64,000 bases of DNA from contig NZ_FOCT01000006.1 in assembly GCF_900110185.1 (NCBI RefSeq), positions 158,965 to 222,964 on the forward strand, given 5' to 3'. The translations under genes were made by a program, and so were the position numbers. Under the pieces are notes generated by a model, which saw only the letters and a list, made by a program, of their open reading frames with translations, had not been told where the DNA came from and did not search any database. The DNA comes from Nitrosospira multiformis (GTDB lineage Bacteria; Pseudomonadota; Gammaproteobacteria; Burkholderiales; Nitrosomonadaceae). Shown one piece after another: positions 50,020-57,871 of this stretch. Position 1 is the first letter of the stretch, and the number at the start of each line of letters is the position of its first letter.

Positions 50020-50030
50020 GAAACCTCTTC

Positions 50031-50504
50031 ATGCTTACCGCCGTCTTCCTTGCCACCGTTATTGGGATTTCTGACGGCGACACCCTTACCGTTCTAAAGC
50101 CCAACAAGCAGCAGGTCAAAATCAGGCTGGCGGGAATTGAAGCGCCAGAGCGCCGACAACCATTCGGGATGCTTTCAAAGCAGTCTCTTTCTGATCTTTG
50201 CTTTGGCGCAGAAGCCGAAGTAAGACCACTAGTCAAGGACCGCAACCGCCGTGTAGTGGCGCAGGTGAAGTGTGAGGGCATTGACGCGAACGCTGCGCAG
50301 GTCTACGGCGGCATGGCGTGGGTATATCGTAAAAACGCCAAAGACCAGAGTCTTTACATCCTACAGTACGATGCCTGGATAGCAAGACGAGGCCTATGGT
50401 CTGACCCTTCCCCTATTCCCCCCTGGGAATTCCGGAACTATCGAAGGAAGGATGTGCGGAAGTTCGAGCAGGATGAGACAAGATGGTATTACGCCCGTGG
50501 CTAG
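50031..50504 (+). CDS. Thermonuclease (SNase) family protein
   Basis: This 157-residue protein starts with a short hydrophobic segment and then GISDGDTLTVL, IRLAGIEAPERRQPFG and VKDRNRRVVAQVKC. These give the Asp, Arg, Glu and second Arg positions of staphylococcal nuclease-like enzymes. It is probably periplasmic or secreted and degrades DNA or RNA. The C-terminal WSDPSPIPPWEFRN is typical of the bacterial YncB-like group. Confidence 0.88.
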   Translation: MLTAVFLATVIGISDGDTLTVLKPNKQQVKIRLAGIEAPERRQPFGMLSKQSLSDLCFGAEAEVRPLVKDRNRRVVAQVKCEGIDANAAQVYGGMAWVYRKNAKDQSLYILQYDAWIARRGLWSDPSPIPPWEFRNYRRKDVRKFEQDETRWYYARG

Positions 50505-50589
50505 GCGCCGGAACAATCAACGGCGGGGATTAGTGGGGAGATGGCGTGGCAGAACTGCTATAAACCCTAAAATACTGTGAGGGAGAACT

Positions 50590-51216
50590 GTGAGTACGAT
50601 CAAAGATACTGAAGACCCGCGTCCATTGCATATTCATGCAGACCGTCCCATAGAACGGGATATTACGCAGTTGGCGGGTATATGCGAAATTTGCCTCCAG
50701 GACGGCCGCCTTGGCCAGGAAGAGGTGGATGGAATTCTCATGTGGCTGGATAACCACCGCCTGTGTCTCGACACTTGGCCGGCCAGCGTTCTTTATGACC
50801 GGCTTCGTATGCTGCTCGCGGAGAGTGCTCTCGATTCGGACGAGCGAAGTGAATTGCTAAGTCTCATTATGAGAATAGCCAGACCGCGGTTAACTGACCT
50901 GTGGGTTAAGCCATCTTCCCTGCCCGTCAACGACCCTCTTCCTGACATCATCTTCGAGAACCGCAGTTTCTGCTTTACCGGTGTCTTTGGCTTCGGTCCG
51001 CGTGCCGCTTGCCGGGCAGCCGTTATAGAACGAGGTGGTACAACAGTCAACAACATTACAAAGAAGCTCCACTACCTCGTCATTGGCAATGTTGGTTCTG
51101 AGATTTGGAAACATACAAGCTTTGCTCTCAAGATAGCCCGGGCGGTCAGCTACAGAGACTCAGGAACTCCCCTGGTAATTGTTCCTGAGTCCCATTGGGA
51201 ACTCCATATCAACTAG
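50590..51216 (+). CDS. BRCT-domain protein
   Basis: This 208-residue protein starts at GTG 50590 behind GGGAGAAC. The N-terminal half is helical (CEICLQDGRLGQEEVDGILM). The C-terminal part is a BRCT domain like that of NAD-dependent DNA ligase: NRSFCFTGVFGFGPRAACRA, IERGGTTVNNITKKLHYLVI, then KIARA. Free-standing BRCT proteins bind DNA ends or phosphoproteins, and some accompany DNA-repair or defence genes. Its function here is open. Confidence 0.8.
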   Translation: MSTIKDTEDPRPLHIHADRPIERDITQLAGICEICLQDGRLGQEEVDGILMWLDNHRLCLDTWPASVLYDRLRMLLAESALDSDERSELLSLIMRIARPRLTDLWVKPSSLPVNDPLPDIIFENRSFCFTGVFGFGPRAACRAAVIERGGTTVNNITKKLHYLVIGNVGSEIWKHTSFALKIARAVSYRDSGTPLVIVPESHWELHIN

Positions 51217-51429
51217 CAGTTAATTGGTCCCCGGATTGGCACTGCTAGGCCTCACTCGCGGCCTCCCCGCCCCCCGTTAAGAGTCCGGATAATCTGTTAG
51301 ATAGGCGCCCGCTTGATCCGCTTGGGTTTCCAGGACCATTCCGAGAGTTAGTTTTCGGCGTTGTGATCCGCTTGTATCGGAAGAGCTGAGATGGAATGCG
51401 GAGGGATCGCGAAGGTGATCGGTGCCAGA

Positions 51430-51648
51430 TTACAATCGCGCGTCAAGGGTTGCGTTGACAAGAGAACGCCGCGAATGGACGCGGAGTGTTCTCAAGCAAA
51501 TCGCGGCCTTTGCGTTTGTCATACATCCTGAATGCCCGTCGGGCTTGACCTCGACCTTGACAATGGCAGTCCTATCGGCCAATCTAGGATTAACGCCAGC
51601 GTCGCCAGTAGGTGTCCGATCTAAATCGGAAGAAGCCCTGGTCACCAC
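51430..51648 (-). pseudogene. Duplicated remnant of polyvalent protein
   Basis: This minus-strand frame contains AAICLRTLRVHSRRSLVNAT then LDARL. The next pseudogene has the related text RTWLRNMGANNTLRPQAKAT then LDAA. The DNA around 51419-51530 is an imperfect direct repeat of 52327-52440. It looks like a broken second copy of the same gene segment. Confidence 0.45.
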
Positions 51649-51668
51649 AGCACTTGGCGCTGGCGTTA

Positions 51669-52508
51669 CTATTTCCTACGCCTCGAGTGTATAAGCTGGA
51701 TGGCAGAGGGGGAAAAGAAGGGGTTGCTGTTACGATACTTGACTAAATCAGCATCCCGATATATCTTTCCTTTCAAGCTCCGCGCTTGGGCCAGACTGGA
51801 CAATCGAAGTACAGAACGTGCCAGATCGCGGGGCTTTTTGCTTTGTCGTAGTACCGTAGCAACCCCCATTACGGCTCTCCCCATCAATCCATCTGCGAAA
51901 CGGAATTTTCCCGCCGCCCTTGTCATAAGCATTTACCAGCAGGTTTACCGTTACTCCTTTTTTATCCGCTGCCGGATCAATAATCATCACAATCGGCTCG
52001 CCATTAAGCTGTTCGGGTGCGAAGAACACAAGCCTCCCCGGCACGGTGGCAGAATCGAACACCAGTGCAGGGGCATCCATCCATGCCGGGACCTTCTTCC
52101 AGTGCTCGGCGGACAGATTTCCTTGTCCATCCCTCGGGTTACTTTGCTCTCTTCCAAACGGACAGGCCCGCTTCCGTATCCCAACATATCCAGCACATCG
52201 GACCTGTCTACAGCCACCACGCCTATATAGTTGGGGGCCCCACCATTGAACAATTCATCAATGCGCTTCTCGTAGGCTGATCGAGTTCTTGCTGTGCGTG
52301 TAAACGCTCCGGGATTGCGCAAATGGTCCGTGCCAGATACACTCGCCGCGTCAAGGGTCGCCTTGGCTTGTGGCCGGAGCGTATTGTTCGCTCCCATGTT
52401 CCTAAGCCAAGTGCGGCCTTTGCGTCTTTCCCCCGTGCCTTCCACGAACGGCTTCAGGGACAGGGATGGCGCTCTTAATGAAGCCGTCCATCCTTCGCAT
52501 GGTGTCAA
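51669..52508 (-). pseudogene. Decayed phage polyvalent/MuF-like C-terminal gene
   Basis: Three minus-strand frames together give one degraded protein. The first (52508 leftward) ends with VVAVDRSDVLDMLGYGSGPV. The second (from about 52080) reads ALVFDSATVPGRLVFFAPEQ and NLLVNAYDKGGGKIPFRRWI. The third (to 51669) ends KIYRDADLVKYRNSN. The order matches the C-terminal domain found in phage MuF and large polyvalent proteins. At least two frameshifts separate the parts, so the gene is dead. Confidence 0.65.
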
Positions 52509-52606
52509 GTAGCGCTTCTCCGCCGCACTGCATGGTGCGCTCGGGTTGCAGGTTACAAGTTCTTCTGGATGTTCTTCAGGGCTTGAAGCGGTCTGGAAAT
52601 TGTAGA

Positions 52607-52897
52607 TCAGAGTATCGACGATGTGATCTGTGCGGTCGCAGCGGCGAGGACAGGGGGAAGCAGTGTGGGAGAAAGCAGCCGATTTACATCGCTACCACCT
52701 TTTGGTACATTGATCGGCAAGCTCTTGCGTACAGCTTCTTCTAGCTGATGGAGGATTGAACCATCCCGCCCGGTACGATCTGATGCCGGGGCGACCGTAA
52801 CTTCGGGAGTACGGCGTGGCAATTTCAGCCCTTGTATCGTAATCCACGCAAGGGCTTTTTCATGGTCTGAAGCAATCAATTTCTCCCGCGGCACCAC
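52607..52897 (-). pseudogene. Possible upstream fragment of the polyvalent gene
   Basis: This 96-residue frame, ILHQLEEAVRKSLPINVPKG followed by LLSPTLLPP, lies upstream of the decayed gene on the same strand. It begins without a clear ribosome site. It could be another piece of the same phage protein. Evidence is only position and style. Confidence 0.35.
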
Positions 52898-52988
52898 CTC
52901 CCTATTATTTCGGCAGAGAAAGCATATTCACGGTGCGCCAGATCAGCCAGTCGACAGTCAAAGCGACGGGAGAACGCAGTTATCGCGT

Positions 52989-53798
52989 ATGAAGGAACTG
53001 AGCGACGAAGTACTTCGCAAGATTGGTCGCAATGTGCTGCTGTTCCAGCAGATTGAAAGATTGCTGAAATTCGTCGTTACCAATCACCGTGCAGACGGCA
53101 CCACAATTGATTTCGTGGAACGCCACCAGAAGCGGGCGGGAAAAATCCAGGCACGAACGATGGGGGAACTGATCAAGCAGTACGGTGGCGAGGTCTCTCA
53201 TGCAGGTGAGCTCACAAAGGAGCAGAAAGAGGTAACGCAAGCATGGATGTCGTACACTTTCACAATTGCTAGCAACAACGACTTCATGGAGTCCCAGCGT
53301 TCCGATCTGGAACTGATGGTGCGTGAGCGTAATGACCTGGTCCATCACTTTCTGCCTCGATGGCATCCAGACTCGCTCGAACATATGACTGCGGCTTCCG
53401 CCTACCTCGATCAACAGTACGAAAAAGTGCTGCCGATGTTCGAGCACCTCAAGTCAGTCGCAAAATCCATGCAACAGGCCCAGGAGACGCTGGCAGCTTT
53501 TCTGGCCTCGAACGAGGGCGAGCGTCTGCTGGAGTTGGATTGGCTACAAAATAGTCCACTCGTGGCCTTATTGAGAGAGGTGGCAACACAAAAAGCTCGT
53601 CCTGATGGTTGGACCAATCTTGCGGATGCAGGCCGGCTTGCACGTATCCATGAGTCGGATGAGGGGGCACACATGAAGGAGCGATACGGGCACTCGACTC
53701 TCAAACGGCTACTGATCGCCTCGGAACTTTTCGATGTATTGGATGAGTCCTTGCCGAATGGAGGATTCAGAACTCTCTACCGGGTAAAGGTGCATTGA
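52989..53798 (+). CDS. LOTUS/OST-HTH domain protein
   Basis: This 269-residue protein has a helical N-terminal part (VLRKIGRNVLLFQQIERLLK) and a middle HEPN-like helical segment with RNDLVHHFL, resembling the R-x4-6-H motif of HEPN RNases. The C-terminal 75 residues match LOTUS/OST-HTH domains: GWTNLADAGRLARI, MKERYGHSTLKRLLIASELF, FRTLYRVK. LOTUS domains bind RNA or G-quadruplexes. The combination suggests an RNA-targeting protein. Cleavage is inference. Confidence 0.7.
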   Translation: MKELSDEVLRKIGRNVLLFQQIERLLKFVVTNHRADGTTIDFVERHQKRAGKIQARTMGELIKQYGGEVSHAGELTKEQKEVTQAWMSYTFTIASNNDFMESQRSDLELMVRERNDLVHHFLPRWHPDSLEHMTAASAYLDQQYEKVLPMFEHLKSVAKSMQQAQETLAAFLASNEGERLLELDWLQNSPLVALLREVATQKARPDGWTNLADAGRLARIHESDEGAHMKERYGHSTLKRLLIASELFDVLDESLPNGGFRTLYRVKVH

Positions 53799-53877
53799 AG
53801 CATTAATACCTAAGCAGGCGCTAAAGTGAAGGCATTAGACGCGCAAGTCAACACGCCAGGAATGTTTCGAATAATTT

Positions 53878-56319
53878 TTAACAAATATAGCCGACCCATA
53901 CCTGGATGAAATGTGTTGCCTCATTGCCATCTTTATCCCGTACTTTCAAGGTAATCGTATGAGGAACAGTCTCAGGGTTGCAAGGTACAGCAGGTCCGCT
54001 GAGCGCTTTGGTTAGCGTTCTTCCCATCCCGAGAAATCCATCAACATCTGAGTACCATAACAGGGCCGAGTCGGGCAATGGTCCCTCCTGGGGGTCAGTG
54101 CCTTCACCCTGGAACGTGATATCCATGCCCGGGCCGAACATAGTACCTGTCGCGGGTGCAAGAATACGAGCCGTAGGATGGCCTGCTGCTGCCTGAACCG
54201 TCAACAAAATGCTTGCCTGCCCGCTTTGACCCGATGAATCTGTGGCCGTGAGGGTGATAGTGTGGGTTCCAATGTTCAAGGGTGTTTGTATTTCCCGCCC
54301 CGATCCAAGCGTACCATTGAGGCTTGAGGTCCAGATTAAATTTGCAGGCGGAATCAATTCGTCCCAATCAAATCCGTAGCCACGGAAGTTGATCGTCTGA
54401 TCGGCAAAAAATGTTGCGCCATCGTTCGGCAGGATAATACTCGCGACAGGAACCTGGTTGATGACTGTTACAGCAATTGGGGCAGCAGCGGTTATGCCAC
54501 CATATTGATCGTCAGCGGTAGCTGAGATTATATGAGGTCCCATACTCGGGACCGGGCCTTCGCAACTGGTTACGTATCCTGTAGTCCGGCAGAGCTCCCC
54601 ATCCCGATCGGAGGTGAAAACCACAGTACCGAAAAAATCATTACTCCGTTCGGGATCCACTACCTTCGCATGCAGATATATATTCCGGTTATAGGGAATG
54701 GTGGTTCCATCACGGGGAATATCGATTGTAATAGACGGTGGCATATTTCGGCGGACACGCTCGACCGCACGGAACGCATCGATATAGCCTCGTACTTTCG
54801 GATCGGGGCTGGGGTTCGCGGTTTCCTTCAGGTACTCCTCAACCCGGAACCAGGGCAGCGAAGGATCAAGTGCCTTCATCAGCGCAACGACACCGGAAAC
54901 GAACGGGGTAGCCGCGCTTGTGCCGTGGAAACAACATATCGCATCCATCCCTTGCAATCCCACCCGTCCTGGAATCACTGTCGAGGCAATTCCGCTGGGC
55001 GCCCAGATATCAACGGAGGACCCATAATTAAACAAGTTATAGCCCTCCCGATTGATTGCACCCACGCAGATTACGGTGGACGTCTCGCAGGGGATACGGT
55101 CATCATCATCAAGGCTGACCCCCTCGTTTCCCGAGTTGGCGACGACGATGGTCCCGCTGCTCGCCGCGAAGAGGGCCGCGCTTTCCATAGCAGCGTAAAT
55201 ATCGTTGGGTGGAATGCCGCATATCCAGTCCCACACATCACATCCACCGGAAATGCTGATATTGACAACGTGTGCCCCGTTAATGGTCGCGGACCTGATG
55301 GCATCGGCCATCATGTAGGCGGTCGCATCTATACGTATGAGCATGGGCCAGGCAATCTGACTGCCAGTGCCCGCACCACCAAACCGGTTGGCATGCAGCG
55401 CCGTGGCAACGGCGGCGACTTCCTGCCCGTGCCAAGGCGCACTTGGCGAGGGGCCGTCCGCGCTGCCGTCGAAATCAATCAAATCCATCTGAAGCGGGCG
55501 GGAGGGGAAAAAATCGGGTTGGGCGTTGATGGGTCTTCCGGCGGCGTCCACGTCGAACCCGCTATCCACGATCGCTACAATGGGTGGAGTCCAGACACCG
55601 GGCGAGGGGACTCCCTTATAGCTAAGGTAGCGCCAGGCGTGAATGACGCCTATCGAGAGGCCCTGATCACCGGGCATATTCGGATCGTCATCTTCGGTCA
55701 TCCACCACCAGCGTTCGGCATCCAGAAAGCCACCGGCACCATCGGGATGCTCCTCCACTCTCTGGTGGTGCAGCAAGATATTAGGACTGATCGTCAGTCC
55801 ATTACGCATCTTTTCCCGTGCCAACAGGGCTCCTAATCGGGCCGCATCTTCGGATGAAAACACATGCAATCCCTGGGAGCCTCCCCGCTCCATGTAGGTA
55901 GCGAGATCGTTGAGCCCCGATCGCTGCGGGTCGATTCTGATCAGATACCATCCACTCGAGGGCTGCTCGGGATTTCGCGCCGCAACTTCCGGCAGCAGGA
56001 ATGGTTTCCCGTCGCGCAATACTGTCCCACCGTAGGCTGCCAGGAAGGATTGCAATTCTTGGGGATTCCTTGGCCGGTAAATCACCTCGTTCACGACGAA
56101 CTCATCCTTTCTACCGGTAGGTCCCACGAGCACCGCTACCTTACGGGGCGGTCCCCCATTAAGCCCTGGTAGCTCAGATTGAGACGGGACTATTGATGGA
56201 TCAACAAGATAGCGGTATGGCTCCCGGTGGATACCACGCAGGTGGGCGCAAGAGGCCAGAATGAGGAACGACAGGATAATCCATATCGTGCGCGGTTTTG
56301 AGGGGACTATGAAGTTCAT
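53878..56319 (-). CDS. Subtilisin-like serine protease lipoprotein
   Basis: This 813-residue protein has a lipoprotein signal (LILASCAHL, Cys24) and a long N-terminal extension. The S8 catalytic domain has Asp252 in VAIVDSGFD, His297 in WHGQEVAAVA, Asn in VVANSGNEG, and Ser468 in FHGTSAATPFVSG. Residues about 530-810 are several Ig/PKD-like beta domains (PPSITIDIPRDGT, NDGATFFADQTINFRG, HTITLTATDSSGQ). It is probably anchored to the outer membrane and cleaves external proteins. It converges on the LOTUS gene. Confidence 0.9.
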   Translation of the reverse strand: MNFIVPSKPRTIWIILSFLILASCAHLRGIHREPYRYLVDPSIVPSQSELPGLNGGPPRKVAVLVGPTGRKDEFVVNEVIYRPRNPQELQSFLAAYGGTVLRDGKPFLLPEVAARNPEQPSSGWYLIRIDPQRSGLNDLATYMERGGSQGLHVFSSEDAARLGALLAREKMRNGLTISPNILLHHQRVEEHPDGAGGFLDAERWWWMTEDDDPNMPGDQGLSIGVIHAWRYLSYKGVPSPGVWTPPIVAIVDSGFDVDAAGRPINAQPDFFPSRPLQMDLIDFDGSADGPSPSAPWHGQEVAAVATALHANRFGGAGTGSQIAWPMLIRIDATAYMMADAIRSATINGAHVVNISISGGCDVWDWICGIPPNDIYAAMESAALFAASSGTIVVANSGNEGVSLDDDDRIPCETSTVICVGAINREGYNLFNYGSSVDIWAPSGIASTVIPGRVGLQGMDAICCFHGTSAATPFVSGVVALMKALDPSLPWFRVEEYLKETANPSPDPKVRGYIDAFRAVERVRRNMPPSITIDIPRDGTTIPYNRNIYLHAKVVDPERSNDFFGTVVFTSDRDGELCRTTGYVTSCEGPVPSMGPHIISATADDQYGGITAAAPIAVTVINQVPVASIILPNDGATFFADQTINFRGYGFDWDELIPPANLIWTSSLNGTLGSGREIQTPLNIGTHTITLTATDSSGQSGQASILLTVQAAAGHPTARILAPATGTMFGPGMDITFQGEGTDPQEGPLPDSALLWYSDVDGFLGMGRTLTKALSGPAVPCNPETVPHTITLKVRDKDGNEATHFIQVWVGYIC

Positions 56320-56781
56320 GATATGAAATTCGTGATGAAATCGGACGGCCGACCAGGTGCTGTAAATGCAGTTGTCGGGTACCGATCACCAATAAGTCTA
56401 GGTGATCAGAGTAGCGCGACACGGCAACAACTCAGCAGCCTGCTGATGCAATGCCTTCCACTAGCTGCACGTTCGTTATGTCCAGGGCTCGATGAGATTT
56501 CGCTTATTTTGGGTATCTATTACTCCACTCCCTTCCTCTACCAAGTTACTCAAGACATGAGAGGGCACTTCCTGCTATAAAAGTAGCTAAAAATCAGAGT
56601 AAATCAAAAAATATTAGAAGTCCCATAACTCATACCTATAGCACTTTTACAAATCACCTTCCTTTTTACGCCCGGTTTGCTATTCGGCAATGTTGGTGCA
56701 GCCACAGTCACCTTGCTTGGGTTAGTGGCACCCTGCCCTACTGGTTTCGAAGTCAGGCCGCGGCTGTTAAAAAAAGACAAG
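56320..56781. other. Gap between protease and small terminase genes
   Basis: This 462-bp segment is AT-rich between 56570 and 56680. A plus-strand frame of 85 residues (56323-56580) and a minus-strand frame (56604-56843) exist, but neither has a ribosome site or recognisable text. The gap probably holds the protease promoter. Confidence 0.5.
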
Positions 56782-57351
56782 TCAGGTTTCTCTGGCGTTT
56801 CTGTGGCCGGAGAACGGCACCACTTCGCCGTCCGACGAGACAAAGACCACCTTCATCTTGCGAAGTGGCTGTTTGAGTGCGCTCTCCTTGCGAAAGAGTC
56901 CCATGTGCCTGAACAGCCGCTCCTGGGCACTGTTCTTGTCCCATAACCTTATCCTGCACGTCCTCCCTGTCACCTTGCCATCCGTAATGGTCTGACCGAC
57001 TTCGATGGTTGAGATAGCAGCAGCCGTGGCATCGTCCATTTCATGGATGGCTTTCGGTGATCCATCCCTGTTGAAGAGTTTCCGAATGTCCGAGAACGCG
57101 ACTGCTGCGGCCTCCCGCACGATATTCTCGGTGGTCAGTTCACACCGTTTGGCGACCTCCCTTTGCTTCTGCTCGATGGCTTCCTGAACCTTAACATTAC
57201 TTAACAATCGAGAGGCCGCTGCTTCTGCCGAATTCCCCCGGGCGTCATAGCCGGCACGGATATACGCTGCTGTAGCGTTAAAATCAACGCAATACTCAAC
57301 CACGAATCGCTGCTGCTTGGGTGTAAGTGCGAGTGTTTGCAATTTTTTCAT
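56782..57351 (-). CDS. terS: Terminase small subunit (Terminase_2 family)
   Basis: This 189-residue protein begins with LTPKQQRFVVEYCVDFNATA and AYIRAGYDARG, the classical small-terminase HTH opening. QKQREVAKRCELTTENIVRE and a C-terminal oligomerisation part follow. No large terminase, portal or capsid gene is in this island. A free small terminase in a satellite diverts a helper phage's packaging motor. It is the last gene of the AlpA-primase operon and overlaps nothing downstream. Confidence 0.88.
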   Translation of the reverse strand: MKKLQTLALTPKQQRFVVEYCVDFNATAAYIRAGYDARGNSAEAAASRLLSNVKVQEAIEQKQREVAKRCELTTENIVREAAAVAFSDIRKLFNRDGSPKAIHEMDDATAAAISTIEVGQTITDGKVTGRTCRIRLWDKNSAQERLFRHMGLFRKESALKQPLRKMKVVFVSSDGEVVPFSGHRNARET

Positions 57352-57352
57352 C

Positions 57353-57871
57353 TCAGCACGGCTCGGCCAAGCCCTCGCTTGCTCTCATGAGATAGTAATT
57401 TCGCATGCTCTCGTCGGTGTTGCACTGCTCAAGCACATGAATGGAGGTTTCATTGGTTTCTCCGATCTGACTCAGCCATCGCCGCAGTAAAGCTTCATCT
57501 TTTTTCCCCAACGGAGCCGCAGGAGTTTGGCGCACTGCCTCAAAGGGAATCGCCGCTATTGCCCCAGCTTCGCCTCTCAACGCCTGAGACCGGGTCGCAG
57601 CTGGGTAAAACGAGACCTCCTTGATGGTACCGTCCGGATAATAAAACCGCCACCAGTATGAGGAAGCATCCGCGCAAGCCATATTCGCTCCAACGGCAGT
57701 TATGTCTTGTCCTCTAAGCACCTCCAGAATTTCTGTTTTGTTTTCGCGGATAACGGGAAGCCAGCGGGCGGCTGAACCTTCGTAGCCGAAATAATGCAGT
57801 CCTCCCCCAAGTTTAATAAAGAGGCTCAGCCCCTCCCTGGCGGCTGCTTCGATAATCTCTGTGGCACTCAC
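57353..57871 (-). CDS. Hypothetical protein with TubC-N-like start
   Basis: This 172-residue protein opens with IEAAAREGLSLFIKLGGGLH and RWLPVIRENKTEILEVLRG, a short docking-like fold (TubC N-terminal style). This is seen in small proteins encoded beside primase genes of mobile elements. A C-terminal helical part follows. It overlaps the primase gene by four bases. Confidence 0.6.
   Translation of the reverse strand: MSATEIIEAAAREGLSLFIKLGGGLHYFGYEGSAARWLPVIRENKTEILEVLRGQDITAVGANMACADASSYWWRFYYPDGTIKEVSFYPAATRSQALRGEAGAIAAIPFEAVRQTPAAPLGKKDEALLRRWLSQIGETNETSIHVLEQCNTDESMRNYYLMRASEGLAEPC

Noticed and set aside
51700..52230. 176-residue plus-strand frame
   Set aside because: It is antisense to the decayed polyvalent gene, whose fragments have recognisable order on the minus strand.
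54532..55836. Long plus-strand frame of 434 residues
   Set aside because: It is the antisense shadow of the subtilisin-like gene, which has a signal sequence and a full catalytic triad.
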